A DNA stretch of 64,000 bases from Gordonia sp. ABSL11-1 (GTDB lineage: Bacteria; Actinomycetota; Actinomycetes; Mycobacteriales; Mycobacteriaceae): positions 1 through 64,000 of the forward strand of contig NZ_JASXSI010000027.1 of assembly GCF_030315685.1 (NCBI RefSeq). Reading direction: 5' to 3'. The notes beneath the pieces are model-generated. The model did not search any database, was not told the origin of the DNA, and saw nothing but the letters and a program-made list of their open reading frames with translations. This document shows positions 33,356-42,781 of the stretch, one piece after another. The position numbers were made by a program, and so were the translations under genes. Each line of letters opens with the position of its first letter. The first letter of the stretch is position 1.

Positions 33356-35542
33356 ATGTCGTCCACCACCCACGGAGCCGCCTGCATGGACAAGAGCACC
33401 CGGAGTGCTTTTCACCTCACCGAGAGCCGCTCGGCAAAGGTCGACCCACGTCTCATCGCCGCCGACGACGACCGCTTCGCCGCCATCACGACGTCCCTGC
33501 AGACGTCGATCGCTGATCTGACCGACCGTCTCGACGCGCTACAGAAGGCGCGGGGTGGCCACGGGAAGGAGGCCGTCGAGCGAGATCTCGAGATCCACCA
33601 GACCAACGCCCGGTTGCGGACCCTGCGACGGTTCAGCGTCGATCTGTGCCTGGGACGATTCGTCCCCGCCGACGGAACCGAACCCGTCTACATCGGTCGG
33701 GTCGGCCTGACCGACCGGAACGGACGGCAACTGCTCATCGACTGGCGCACCCCGGCCGCGGAACCGTTCTTCGCCGCGACCCACGCCGACCCGATGGGAG
33801 TGGCGAGTCGTCGGCGCTACCGGTGGTCGTACGGGCGGATCACCGACTATTGGGACGAGGCGCTCACCCCGGGCGTCGACACCGACGATCTCGCCCTCGA
33901 CGACGACTCGGCGTTCATCGCCGGCCTGCCCGCCGGCCGATCGCCGCGGATGCGTGATGTCCTGGGCACCATCGCCGCCGATCAGGACGCGATCATCCGT
34001 GCCGGCTCGCGGGGCGCCCTCGTCGTCGACGGCGGCCCGGGCACCGGCAAGACCGTCGTCGCCCTGCACCGCGCGGCATACCTGCTCTACGCCGATCCGC
34101 GTCTGGCGGGCAATCGTGGCGGAGTGCTCGTCGTCGGGCCGCACGAGCCCTACCTCGGCTATGTCGCCGACGTGCTGCCCAGTCTGGGCGAGGAGGGCGT
34201 CCGAACGTGCACGCTGCGCGATCTACTACCCGAAGGCGATACGGCGACAACCGAATCCGACGACGCGGTCGCACGCGTGAAGTCGTCGGCGACGATGGTC
34301 GGGGCAATCGAACCCGCCGTCCGGTTCTACGAGGAGCCGCCGACAGAGTCATTCGTCGTGGAGACCCCGTGGGCCGATGTGACGCTGCGCCCCGCCGACT
34401 GGGCCGAGGCCTTCGACGCACCCGAGGCCGGGACGTCGCACAACGACGGGCGCGACGTGGTGTGGGCGGCACTCGTCGCGAGAGTGGCGGACAAGCTGGA
34501 CGCCGAGGTCCCACTGACCGAGGTAGGCCGCGCGCTGTCGGAGAACAACGACCTGGCGCGCGCCTTCACCCTGGCCTGGCCGCTGCTGGAACCCACCGAC
34601 ATCGTCGCGGATCTGTGGTCGGTGCCCGCCTTCCTGCGAATGTGTGTTCCGGGCATGAGCGCCGACGACGTGCGCACGCTGCAGCGTCCGGAGCCGTATG
34701 CCTGGACCGAGTCCGATCTGCCGCTGCTCGACGCGGCGCGGCAGCGTATCGGCGATCCCGACGCGTCGAGTCGCCGGCGACGGCGGGCCGCGACGCTGTC
34801 CGCGGAGCGGGCACGGATGGATGATGTCGTCGGCGATCTGCTGGACTCGAACGTCCACGACGACGGCGAAGGCGTGATGTCGATGTTGCGTGGGCAGGAT
34901 CTGCGCAACAGCCTCGTCGACCAGACGGCGGCACCGGGCGAGGAGCCGGATGCCCTCGCGGGTCCGTTCGCCCACATCATCGTCGATGAGGCGCAGGAAC
35001 TGACCGATGCCGACTGGCAGATGTTGCTGTCGCGGTGTCCGTCGCGCAGTTTCACGATCGTCGGCGATCGAGCCCAGGCGCGCCGCGGCTTCACCGAGAC
35101 GTGGGCGTCGCGGCTGTCGCGGGTGGGCATCACCCGGGTCAGCATGGCATCACTGTCGGTGAACTACCGGACCCCCGAGGAGGTGATGGCCGTGGCGGCG
35201 CCCGTGATCCGGGCGGCGCTGCCCGACGCGAATGTCCCCACCTCGATCCGGACCAGCGGCCTGCCCGTGCGCCGTGGACGTTCCGCGGAACGCGACGCGA
35301 TCGTCGGTCGCTGGCTCGCCGACAACGACGAGGGCACGGCCTGCGTGATCGGTGACCCGTCCTTTGTCGAGCGTCCGCGGGTCCGCTCGCTGTCCCCGAC
35401 CCATGCAAAGGGACTCGAGTTCGACCTGGTCGTCCTGGTCGAACCCGACGACTTCGGTGCCGGGATCGACGGCGCCGTCGACCGCTATGTCGCGATGACG
35501 AGAACGACACGAGAGCTGGTCGTGTTGTCCGACACGGTGTGA
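33356..35542 (+). CDS. helR: HelD-family RNA polymerase-associated helicase-like protein, probably HelR
   Basis: Up to 728 residues; the ATG at 33386 (MDKSTRSAFHL) is an alternative start. N-terminal coiled coil (about 40-100), then a split superfamily-1 NTPase: Walker A GGPGTGKTVVAL (about residue 228), Walker B HIIVDEAQELTDADW, motif IV-like IVGDRAQARRGF, and late motifs SVNYRTPEEVM and THAKGLEFDLVVL. HelD proteins bind RNA polymerase and clear stalled complexes; HelR is the rifamycin-induced subgroup that displaces the drug from RNAP. The RAE upstream is the main reason to call HelR rather than housekeeping HelD. Transcribed alone. Confidence 0.85.
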   Translation: MSSTTHGAACMDKSTRSAFHLTESRSAKVDPRLIAADDDRFAAITTSLQTSIADLTDRLDALQKARGGHGKEAVERDLEIHQTNARLRTLRRFSVDLCLGRFVPADGTEPVYIGRVGLTDRNGRQLLIDWRTPAAEPFFAATHADPMGVASRRRYRWSYGRITDYWDEALTPGVDTDDLALDDDSAFIAGLPAGRSPRMRDVLGTIAADQDAIIRAGSRGALVVDGGPGTGKTVVALHRAAYLLYADPRLAGNRGGVLVVGPHEPYLGYVADVLPSLGEEGVRTCTLRDLLPEGDTATTESDDAVARVKSSATMVGAIEPAVRFYEEPPTESFVVETPWADVTLRPADWAEAFDAPEAGTSHNDGRDVVWAALVARVADKLDAEVPLTEVGRALSENNDLARAFTLAWPLLEPTDIVADLWSVPAFLRMCVPGMSADDVRTLQRPEPYAWTESDLPLLDAARQRIGDPDASSRRRRRAATLSAERARMDDVVGDLLDSNVHDDGEGVMSMLRGQDLRNSLVDQTAAPGEEPDALAGPFAHIIVDEAQELTDADWQMLLSRCPSRSFTIVGDRAQARRGFTETWASRLSRVGITRVSMASLSVNYRTPEEVMAVAAPVIRAALPDANVPTSIRTSGLPVRRGRSAERDAIVGRWLADNDEGTACVIGDPSFVERPRVRSLSPTHAKGLEFDLVVLVEPDDFGAGIDGAVDRYVAMTRTTRELVVLSDTV

Positions 35543-35603
35543 GATTCGTCCCTGGCCGGATGAGGAACTGGCAGGCGGGAAGGTGCGGGTGCACCATGGA
35601 TAG

Positions 35604-36233
35604 GTGCGTGGTGCAACCAATCCGGACCGGGTGACGAGGTCATCCGTGCTGAGTCCACGGCGTTGGCCGATCACCAAGCTGATCAGCCGCAATCCTGTCA
35701 TCCGCCCCAGCGATCGCGTGGAGGCCCTGGCGATCTGCATGGCCGCTGTGATCGCGGTCCTGGCGATCCCGCTCGCGGTCTGGGTCGAGGGCGGGGTCCA
35801 CACGGCGCGGACCGCGGCGATCGCCGAGCAGGCCCGCACCGTCCACGCCGTCGAGGCGACGGCCGTCGACGACGCGAGCGTCATCCTCTCCGAGGGCCAG
35901 AACGGCGCGCTCGTCACTGCACGGTGGTCCTACAACGCGGTACCCCGCCGCGGGACGGTCAACGTCGACGACACGGCGCTCAACGCCGGGGATCAGTTCA
36001 CCATGTGGGTCGATCAGCGCGGTCAGGCCACGCGCAAGCCGCTCACCCCCGCCGATGCCGCCTCGGGCGCGATCATGACCGCCGCCGCCTTCTATCTGGC
36101 GGTCCTGGCGCTCAGCGCTGTCGCGGTCATGGGCGTGCGCGCCCTGCTCGACCGTCGTCGGCGCCGCGGATGGGACAGTGCACTCGCCGATCTGACGGGC
36201 AGCGACGACGGACATTCGCACCGGCACTGGTGA
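35604..36233 (+). CDS. Rv1733c-like membrane protein
   Basis: About 209 residues from the GTG at 35604 (later GTG codons would shorten it by 9 or 15). The pattern RNPVIRPSDRVEALAICMAA, a TM helix, an extracellular domain with ARWSYNAVPRRGTVNV and VDQRGQATRKPLTPADA, then a second TM helix and a short basic tail agrees with M. tuberculosis Rv1733c, a conserved two-TM envelope protein of the dormancy regulon. The function is unknown. It lies 61 bases after helR, so co-transcription is possible. Confidence 0.8.
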   Translation: MRGATNPDRVTRSSVLSPRRWPITKLISRNPVIRPSDRVEALAICMAAVIAVLAIPLAVWVEGGVHTARTAAIAEQARTVHAVEATAVDDASVILSEGQNGALVTARWSYNAVPRRGTVNVDDTALNAGDQFTMWVDQRGQATRKPLTPADAASGAIMTAAAFYLAVLALSAVAVMGVRALLDRRRRRGWDSALADLTGSDDGHSHRHW

Positions 36234-36261
36234 CCCGCCCCTTCTATACGGGTGGCGCCGA

Positions 36262-36897
36262 TCAGTACGCCGAACTCACGTTGTCCATCGAGCCGTAGGT
36301 GTGCGCCGCGTAGTTGCAGGCGGCGACGATGTTCGCGACGGGATCCCAGACGTCGAACTTGGTGCCCTCGACGTGGTACGCGGCGAAGGTCGGGTCGATG
36401 ACCTGCAGCAGTCCCTTCGACGGAATGCCGGCGGCGGCGTTCGAGTCGTAGAGGTTGATGGCCTGCGGGTTGCCAGTCGACTCGCGCATGATGTTGCGGT
36501 AGATGCCGTCGTAGCTCGCCGGAATGTTCTTGTCCTTCAGGATGTCGAGCGACTCACGAATCCACCCGTCGAGGTTGTCCGGGTACACCGGCGCGGGCGG
36601 CGGGACGGGGATGACCGGCTTGGCGACCGGCTGCACCTTCACGGGTGCGGGCGCAGGCGTCGGCTTGGGGCTCGCCGAGGCGAAGGCTGCCGGGTTGGCG
36701 CTGTCGGCCGCGGGGTTGTCCGCCTTCTCCGTGTGAGCGGTGGCAACGGGCCGCTCCGCGTGCGCCGGCTCGGTCACACCGGCCGATGCGGCGGTGACCG
36801 CCGCGGCGATCGACAGCGTCGCTGCGCCGGCGGCGTAGAAGCTGCGCGATCTGGACCGGATGCGGGCACGGCGGAGCGGTTTCGAAACAACAGACAT
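36262..36897 (-). CDS. Secreted lytic transglycosylase (SLT domain)
   Basis: 211 residues from the ATG at 36897 with AGGAA upstream; the frame is open for another 65 codons into the leader but those residues are not protein-like. Signal peptide (basic start, then FYAAGAATLSIAAAVTAASA), a proline/alanine-rich linker (about 60-110) and a C-terminal lysozyme-like domain with the catalytic glutamate in NIMRESTGNPQAINLYDSNA and KGLLQVIDPTFAAYH. It cleaves peptidoglycan glycan strands, non-hydrolytically if a true transglycosylase. A long leader with a CRP-like site at 37235-37250 lies upstream. Confidence 0.85.
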   Translation of the reverse strand: MSVVSKPLRRARIRSRSRSFYAAGAATLSIAAAVTAASAGVTEPAHAERPVATAHTEKADNPAADSANPAAFASASPKPTPAPAPVKVQPVAKPVIPVPPPAPVYPDNLDGWIRESLDILKDKNIPASYDGIYRNIMRESTGNPQAINLYDSNAAAGIPSKGLLQVIDPTFAAYHVEGTKFDVWDPVANIVAACNYAAHTYGSMDNVSSAY

Positions 36898-37339
36898 GAC
36901 GAGATTCCTGATACGTGTGTGCGGCCGGAGGCGGCCGACAGCAGACACCCGTCGAGGCGCGTAGCGCTCCCGGTACCGTGGTGTCATCGCTGTGGATGGA
37001 CGTGCTGGCAGATGAACTTGTGAGGAGGACGCTCTCGTCCCCGCGCAAGGCGAACCCGGATCGTCATCGGTCTGCGCGAACCGCAACTGCACTCGGTGCC
37101 AGATAACAGATTGATATACGTTCCTGAGAAATGTCCAATACGGACATCGCGCACAGCGCGCTCACAGCACCGATTCACCGCGACGTAACGTCCGCCAAAT
37201 TGCTCTGAACTGCAGCTTTTCGAAGTCACCCGCCCGTGACGTGTCTCACACGATTGGACCATCCGGTCACTTGACTGGCGCCCCAACAATCACAAAATGA
37301 TCACCGGCCGCGCCGGCCGCACAGTTTTGACATCGCGGT
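36898..37339 (-). promoter_or_regulatory. Long leader/promoter region of the transglycosylase gene
   Basis: About 440 bases upstream of the SLT gene. A 6-bp stem with a 4-base loop (CGGCCG repeated, near 36921-36936) lies about 25 bases before the start. Wall-lytic genes often carry a c-di-AMP (ydaO) riboswitch here; I compared the conserved blocks from memory and did not find them. The 37100-37300 part is AT-richer and probably holds the promoter. No gene recognised. Confidence 0.4.
37235..37250. promoter_or_regulatory. CRP/GlxR-like site
   Basis: CGTGA-CGTGTC-TCACA matches 9 of 10 defined positions of TGTGA-N6-TCACA. It lies about 340 bases upstream of the transglycosylase start. M. tuberculosis CRP controls the wall-lytic gene rpfA, which makes regulation of this gene plausible; binding is not shown. 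Confidence 0.45.
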
Positions 37340-37611
37340 TTCATCGCTTCAGTCGATGAGTTGCACGGAGATCCGCACGCCGAGCGCTACCTCGAGACGG
37401 ATGGCGAGGAGGGCTACCACTGGAATGGGTCCGAGAACCGAATGCCGAGGTGCAGATCAAGGGTGATCGATTCCCGGTTCGCGCCCGCGTCGCCACCGAC
37501 GACGAGACGCCGGCGATGTGGTCAACGATGACCGAGGTGTGGCCGGACTACGACGAGCATCAGAAGAAGACGACGCGCAGCATTCCCGTGGTGGTCCTCG
37601 AGCGAAGCTGA
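37340..37611 (+). pseudogene. Ddn-like deazaflavin-dependent reductase remnant with internal deletion
   Basis: The N-terminal family block is visible as HGDPHAERYLETDGEEGYHW (about 37361-37422), and the C-terminal block as PNAEVQIKGDRFPVRARVAT through TRSIPVVVLERS ending at the stop 37609-37611, but in a different frame. About 60 residues that should lie between them, including the F420-contacting centre, are missing, and the join at roughly 37425-37440 shifts the frame. No start codon is apparent either. So a dead copy of a nitroreductase-type F420 enzyme rather than a sequencing error. Confidence 0.75.
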
Positions 37612-37867
37612 CCGGCGCCATAGCGCCCGTATCTCGACATCTCTTGATGCTGAGGGTAATTCACGCAACGAACGTCTGGTCGGGGCGACGACCGTCTGAG
37701 GTACGTGTCCGCGATGGGCGGCATCTGACCAGCCGGATTCCGGTCAGCGTGTCGCATTCGTTGCCTTTTCTAGGCCGATCCGATGCATCGCGTGGCAGCG
37801 CTCCCACCATCGCCGCGCCTATCCTGCAGTCAAGCCGACAGCCGGGGGGCCGTCGAAGGGACCACCG
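37612..37867. other. Intergenic region before the lipoprotein gene
   Basis: About 255 bases. AT-richer stretches near 37650 and 37760-37775 may hold the lipoprotein promoter. No coding frame with family-like sequence and no hairpin of note were found. Confidence 0.4.
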
Positions 37868-38620
37868 TTGGGACAGAGGCGTCGCCACGGACTCGCCGCG
37901 ATCGCCGCGGCGGCCCTCAGCGCGCTCGCCCTCAGCGCATGTCAGACCACCACGGACACTTCGCCGGCTCCGTCGTCACCCGCACCGACCGACCATGTTC
38001 CCGCAGCCTTCGACGTGACGTTCCGGTGGATACCGAGCCCGGTCTTCGACGTCTCGGGCAATGAGGGCACGTTCATCCGCGCCTTCGTCGAGTCCTTCGA
38101 ACTCGCCAACGCGGGACGCTCGGTCGACTGGGGCTACCGCGGGTTCGTCGATGCCTCACCGTCGAACATCGGCCAGATGATCGAGGCCTACGCCCCGGAG
38201 GAGTCCGCGGCGCACCCCGGTGTCGGAACCGCATTCTTCACCGGTCTCCGTCGGGTCGACAACGCCGACTTGACTCGAGTCGTACTGTGCCGCTTCGGAT
38301 ATCGCTCCATCAAGGTCGACGGCCGATGGCAGTCACGGGTTGATGCGCCACGGCCCGTCGAGATCGATTTCCGCCGTGGCGGAATCGTGCCGCCGACCAA
38401 CACCCAGGGCACGGCCCGCACGCCCGGTGGCGACGTGTTCGGCGACTGGTTCGCCACCCGCTACGACTTCGCCGCCGTCTATCCGCAGACGACCGCCGAC
38501 GAGCGCGCCTGCGCGTCCGCGATCCCGGCCGAGGTGCCTCGTCGAGCACCGTCGGCAGGGCTCCAGCCCTGGCCGGCCATGGAGCCGATTCCGGGTTGGC
38601 GCAGCGCATCTCCACTCTGA
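37868..38620 (+). CDS. Predicted lipoprotein, function unknown
   Basis: 250 residues from a TTG at 37868, preceded by GAAGGGA. The N-terminus (MGQRRRHGLAAIAAAALSAL) and the lipobox ALSAC-Q show a lipoprotein signal with the acylated cysteine at about residue 25. A threonine/serine/proline linker precedes a globular domain with no motif that I recognise. Two further cysteine regions suggest a disulfide. Convergent with the ligase gene, 24 bases apart. Confidence 0.75.
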   Translation: MGQRRRHGLAAIAAAALSALALSACQTTTDTSPAPSSPAPTDHVPAAFDVTFRWIPSPVFDVSGNEGTFIRAFVESFELANAGRSVDWGYRGFVDASPSNIGQMIEAYAPEESAAHPGVGTAFFTGLRRVDNADLTRVVLCRFGYRSIKVDGRWQSRVDAPRPVEIDFRRGGIVPPTNTQGTARTPGGDVFGDWFATRYDFAAVYPQTTADERACASAIPAEVPRRAPSAGLQPWPAMEPIPGWRSASPL

Positions 38621-38644
38621 CCCGGGACCCTCTGACGGCGATTC

Positions 38645-40141
38645 TCAGAAGAGCAGAGCACCGATTGTCGCGCGGTTCGGCTTGCCCTGCTCGGTCATGG
38701 GCATCGAGTCGACGACGACCATCGGTGTCTCGGCGACGGACGGCGCGGTCTCGGTCAGGAACTCGACGAGTTGTGCGACGGTGAGATCCGATCCGGGCAT
38801 CGCGATCACCGCTGCCCCGAACGCAGCCGGCGCGTCGTCGGGGGCGGGCACGGCGACGGCGTACCGCACCGAACCATGTGCGCACAACGCCTGCTGCACG
38901 TCGACGGGGAAGAATGCCTCGCCGTCGATCTCGCGCCGGTCGGCGGTGCGGCCGCGGATGGTGAGATAGCCACTCTCGTCGAGGAATCCGGCGTCGCCGG
39001 TGGTGAACCAGCCGTCGGCGCCGAAGCCCGATGTGGATGGCGCGACGCTGTAGCCATGGGCCTGCGCGCGCGTGCGGACCCGGATCCGCCCGACCACGCC
39101 TGCCGCGCAGGGTGAGTCGTCGTTGGCCACGATGACGACCTCGGCGACCGGCAGGGGACGTCCGGACGACGCGAGGTGCGGCGAGGTCGCCGTGTAGTCG
39201 GTACCGGCAAGTGCGCTGACGACACCGAATTCGCTTGCTCCGTAAGGATTGACGAGGATCGACCGGCCGATCCGATCGACCATCCGCGCCCGCAGTGCGG
39301 GAGCGGCGTCGGCACCGACGTGGCTGATCGCCTGGACCGAGGACAGATCGGCGGTCGGCAACCGATCGCTGTCGACGAGCTCGACGACGAGCGGTTCGAC
39401 CAGTGCGACGTGCGTGATCGCGGCGTGTTCCATCGCATCGATCACGACGTCCGGGGTGAAGACGGCGCGCAGGACGGCGGTTCCGCCGCCGAGCAGCACG
39501 GTGTCGACCATGGTCTGGGCGATGTAGGCCAACGGCGTGCACACCAGCTGGCGACGCCCTGGCGTCGGACCGAGATCGACGAGCCGTCGGTACTCGTCGA
39601 ACGTGCGGACACTGGCCTTTGAGATCCCGGTCGTCCCGCCCGTGGCGACCAGGGCACAGACGTCGTCAGCGGCGACCGTCACACCGTCGTCCCGGTCGTC
39701 GGCGTCGTCGTCCACCGGGCCGTCGGCGTCGAACAGGTCCGGAATCCCGTCCACCTCCCCGACGGCGAGCACGCGCAGGTCTCCGCAGACAGCTGCGGCC
39801 CGCGCGGTGTCCGGGAAGACGATGAGCGTCGTCGCCGCTATGCGGGAGAGGAAGATCGCCAACCGTTCCGGCGACCCCGCGTCCGGGCAGAACACGGTCG
39901 ACGCACCGAGCCGCGCGGCGGCGTAGCGGGCCGCGACGGCGGTGGCGGTGATCGGGGCGACGAGGGCGACGCACTGACCGTGGTGTGTGACGCCGTGCTC
40001 GCTCAGTGCCGCGGTGAGCTGCCGGATCAGCGCGGCGAAGTCGCCACCGGTGTAGGTGCGGAGGTCGTCCTCCATCACGACGCGATCGGTGTCTCGGTCG
40101 AGGAGGCCGACGATGTCGTCGACGTAGGAACGGAAGGTCAC
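38645..40141 (-). CDS. AMP-dependent acyl-CoA synthetase/ligase family protein
   Basis: 498 residues of the ANL superfamily. P-loop ATGGTTGISKAS (about residue 168), the adenine-binding region around NPYGASEFGVVSAL, TGDAGFLDESGYLTIRGR and a C-terminal lysine in MTEQGKPNRATI, where the thioester-forming lysine is expected. It would adenylate a carboxylic acid and transfer it to CoA or a carrier protein. The N-terminal part is more diverged than in housekeeping acyl-CoA ligases, so the substrate is open; siderophore or polyketide loading is possible, but no carrier protein or synthase is nearby. Confidence 0.82.
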   Translation of the reverse strand: MTFRSYVDDIVGLLDRDTDRVVMEDDLRTYTGGDFAALIRQLTAALSEHGVTHHGQCVALVAPITATAVAARYAAARLGASTVFCPDAGSPERLAIFLSRIAATTLIVFPDTARAAAVCGDLRVLAVGEVDGIPDLFDADGPVDDDADDRDDGVTVAADDVCALVATGGTTGISKASVRTFDEYRRLVDLGPTPGRRQLVCTPLAYIAQTMVDTVLLGGGTAVLRAVFTPDVVIDAMEHAAITHVALVEPLVVELVDSDRLPTADLSSVQAISHVGADAAPALRARMVDRIGRSILVNPYGASEFGVVSALAGTDYTATSPHLASSGRPLPVAEVVIVANDDSPCAAGVVGRIRVRTRAQAHGYSVAPSTSGFGADGWFTTGDAGFLDESGYLTIRGRTADRREIDGEAFFPVDVQQALCAHGSVRYAVAVPAPDDAPAAFGAAVIAMPGSDLTVAQLVEFLTETAPSVAETPMVVVDSMPMTEQGKPNRATIGALLF

Positions 40142-40181
40142 GGGCGAGACTCTACGGAGGCATCGGCCCCAGGGGCGCCGA

Positions 40182-41891
40182 TCAGGCCCTGTCGGCGGCG
40201 TGGGCGGCCCGTCGGATGGTGTCCAGTCGGCGTCCGATGGCGGTGGCGCGGGCCGTCACGTCCTCCCCGACGTCGGCGGAGACGGCGAGCGCAGTGATCG
40301 CGTCCGTCGTCTCCTCGAGCTCGACGGCGGTCGGGAGCACCCGCCGCGCGACCGCGGGTACCGGTGGCGGCTCCGCGAGCGCCGCCAGGCAGGCGTCCTT
40401 GGCCTGATGGGCCAGCAGGTAGGCGTCGTCACGGCGCCGGGTCCACTGCTCGCGTCGCACGCGCGGCAACACCGCCTGTTCCAGGTAGCCCTGCGCCGCC
40501 GCACACGCCGCGGTCAGACGGGCGGGCTGCGGGAGCCGGCGCGCACCCGGCCAGAGGAGGTAGCCGACGACGACCGCCACGGCGGCCCCGGCCAGGGTGT
40601 CGATCACCCTGATCACCGGAAGCACCGCGTCGCCGTGTCCGATCGAGACGGCCAGCAACGCCGACGACGTCACGCCGATCACACTGAGCGCGTACAGTTT
40701 CGGTGCCGTCAGCACGGCGAATCCAAGCGACACGGCAGCGGCCGCGGCGACCGGCACACCGGACGGCCACAGAGCCAGGACACCAGCCGCGACGAGCGCA
40801 CCGACCACCGATCCGGCCACCCGATTGATCGTCCGGACGACGACCGAGCCGTACTCCGGGCGCACGATGACCGCGACGGTCAGCGGCAACCAGAAGGAGT
40901 GCGCCGGCTCGTGGGCGGCGGCCGTGATCGCCGTCGCGACGCCCAGGCAGGCGGCCAGGCGGGTCGCGTTGAGCCACGAGGTCGGCGTGCGAAGAGTCCG
41001 GAGCGCGCCCTGTAGGCGTCCGTGGGGGTCGGTGGGGTCCAGCTCTCCGCGCAGCGCTCGCACCAAGGCGCGCTGCGCGGCGGTCTGCACATCCCAGCTG
41101 GTGTCGACAGCGATCGGCATGCCGGCGCAGGTCTGCCGCGCGGCGGCCCGAAGTGCGTCGACGGCCCCGGGTGGGACCCGCGGCCCCGTCGCCCGTGCGG
41201 CGTCCGCGTGGATCGCCGAGACGGCGAACGAGACCTGCTGGACCTGTGCGGGCATGCGGGCGAGTCGGGCGGTGGCACTGGCGGTGGTCAGCCGTGCGCG
41301 GGCCGCGCGCTCGGTGCCCGTTCCCACGGCGGCGCAGAGATCAGCGGCCGAGTCGAGCACATCCGCGGCCGCCGCACGTTCGATGGCGCCACGCCGAAAG
41401 ATCCACGGGGACACCGTGGCCGCCGCGACGACGAACGTCCCGACGCCATACCAGACCGCCTGGCGCCACGGGGTCAGGTCGGACCCACCGAACTGCCCGA
41501 AGGCGATCCCGATGCTGAGCATCATCCCGAATGCCGGCGCATTCGGACCGATGCCGCCGACGAGACCGGAGACGAGTCCACCGATCGCGGCGACGGCGAT
41601 CATCGTGGTCGGGCCGGAGTCCAGCGTCGCGCCGACGAGGATCCCGCCGGCCGCACCCACCCCCTGCGCGCACAGGGCGATGCTCCGGTTGCGGTACGTG
41701 CCGCCGATGACGAAGGCGACCGAACATGCCGCGGCCAGGTAGGCGATCCCGACGACCGCGAGGTCGCCCACCACGGCACCCACGACGGCGATCACGCCGG
41801 CGGCGACGAGCGCTCGCAGGGCGGCGGCCACCGCATAGGGACGCGGCCCCGGCCGGAGGGCAGTGATCACCACTCTGCCCACGTCACGCAT
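40182..41891 (-). CDS. FUSC-family membrane transporter
   Basis: 569 residues from the ATG at 41891 (MRDVGRVVITALRPG). Two clusters of about five to six TM helices (residues about 20-160 and 320-450), each followed by a soluble helical region, the layout of aromatic-acid exporter/FUSC proteins; the second cluster contains HSFWLPLTVAVIVRPEYGSV, the best conserved family segment. Members export aromatic or hydroxylated acids in other bacteria. It ends 40 bases from the ligase gene in the same direction, so the two may be co-transcribed, possibly ligation and export of one metabolite class. Confidence 0.82.
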   Translation of the reverse strand: MRDVGRVVITALRPGPRPYAVAAALRALVAAGVIAVVGAVVGDLAVVGIAYLAAACSVAFVIGGTYRNRSIALCAQGVGAAGGILVGATLDSGPTTMIAVAAIGGLVSGLVGGIGPNAPAFGMMLSIGIAFGQFGGSDLTPWRQAVWYGVGTFVVAAATVSPWIFRRGAIERAAAADVLDSAADLCAAVGTGTERAARARLTTASATARLARMPAQVQQVSFAVSAIHADAARATGPRVPPGAVDALRAAARQTCAGMPIAVDTSWDVQTAAQRALVRALRGELDPTDPHGRLQGALRTLRTPTSWLNATRLAACLGVATAITAAAHEPAHSFWLPLTVAVIVRPEYGSVVVRTINRVAGSVVGALVAAGVLALWPSGVPVAAAAAVSLGFAVLTAPKLYALSVIGVTSSALLAVSIGHGDAVLPVIRVIDTLAGAAVAVVVGYLLWPGARRLPQPARLTAACAAAQGYLEQAVLPRVRREQWTRRRDDAYLLAHQAKDACLAALAEPPPVPAVARRVLPTAVELEETTDAITALAVSADVGEDVTARATAIGRRLDTIRRAAHAADRA

Positions 41892-41986
41892 GTCGCCCAC
41901 GGTCTCATGATGCGGAGCCGGGCACATCCCGACGCACCAGTGTTTCGGTAGGCTCGACCCGACATCTGCCGACGAAAGACGCCACC

Positions 41987-42781
41987 ATGAACGCAACCGT
42001 CACTCCCGACGCCGAGAGCGCCATCACCGACATCGCCCAACGGCACGGACTCTCCCGCGATGCGGTGCTCGCCATGTTGCTCGCGGTCAACAACGGTGGC
42101 GGCACGATGGCACAGTTCTCCATCCCGGAACTCGGCGGCTCCGGCCAGTGGATGCGCGGCGGCATGACCATGGTGGGCAACATGTTCGACAACGCGCTCA
42201 AGGCGCGTGTCGACGCGCTGTGCGGGGAGCTGTCGAATCTGCTGGCGACCACCACCGTGTTCCCACCCGCGCCCACGGGATCGTCGGGAGGGTTCACCTC
42301 GAACAACTGGTGGCCCGGCGATCTCGGCGTCCCCAGCTCGTCGGGCGGCCAGAACGACACCCGGTACGCCGTCTTCCCCGGCACTCGACGGCTGGCGATC
42401 CAGGTCAACGGTGTCACAAGGGTTTTCGACACGGGTGAGCACAACATCGGCGGCGTGCAACAGCAACAGGGCGGCGCCGCCGGGACCGTAACCTTCACCA
42501 GTCAGTTCGGCACGTTCGACGTGTCGACCCTGTCCGAGCTCGGCGCCCGGCAAGTCGCCGAGACCCCCGTCGCTGCTCCCGCGCCGCAGGAGATCCACCA
42601 CCAGGCGCCGGCGTCGGCACCGGACGCACCTGTGTCGTCCTCGCCGGGCACACCGGCACCGTCGGACGACGCAGCGTCGATCGTCGCGGCGATCGAATCC
42701 CTGGCCGGTCTGCATCAGCGGGGGATCCTGTCCGACGACGAGTTCGCATCGAAGAAGGCGGAGCTGCTCGGGCGGTTGTGA
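41987..42781 (+). CDS. SHOCT-domain protein
   Basis: 264 residues. An N-terminal helical part (SAITDIAQRHGLSRDAVLAM resembles a small helix-turn-helix) is followed by a glycine-rich beta-like middle, a proline/alanine linker (about 195-225) and a C-terminal SHOCT motif (SLAGLHQRGILSDDEFASKK). SHOCT domains are short helical hairpins thought to mediate oligomerisation or anchoring. No signal peptide or TM helix. Divergent from the FUSC gene with 95 bases between. Precise role unknown. Confidence 0.78.
   Translation: MNATVTPDAESAITDIAQRHGLSRDAVLAMLLAVNNGGGTMAQFSIPELGGSGQWMRGGMTMVGNMFDNALKARVDALCGELSNLLATTTVFPPAPTGSSGGFTSNNWWPGDLGVPSSSGGQNDTRYAVFPGTRRLAIQVNGVTRVFDTGEHNIGGVQQQQGGAAGTVTFTSQFGTFDVSTLSELGARQVAETPVAAPAPQEIHHQAPASAPDAPVSSSPGTPAPSDDAASIVAAIESLAGLHQRGILSDDEFASKKAELLGRL

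Noticed and set aside
36898..37340. ydaO-type (c-di-AMP) riboswitch in the transglycosylase leader
   Set aside because: The gene type fits, but the conserved blocks, as far as I recall them, were not found on the minus strand. A covariance-model search would decide.
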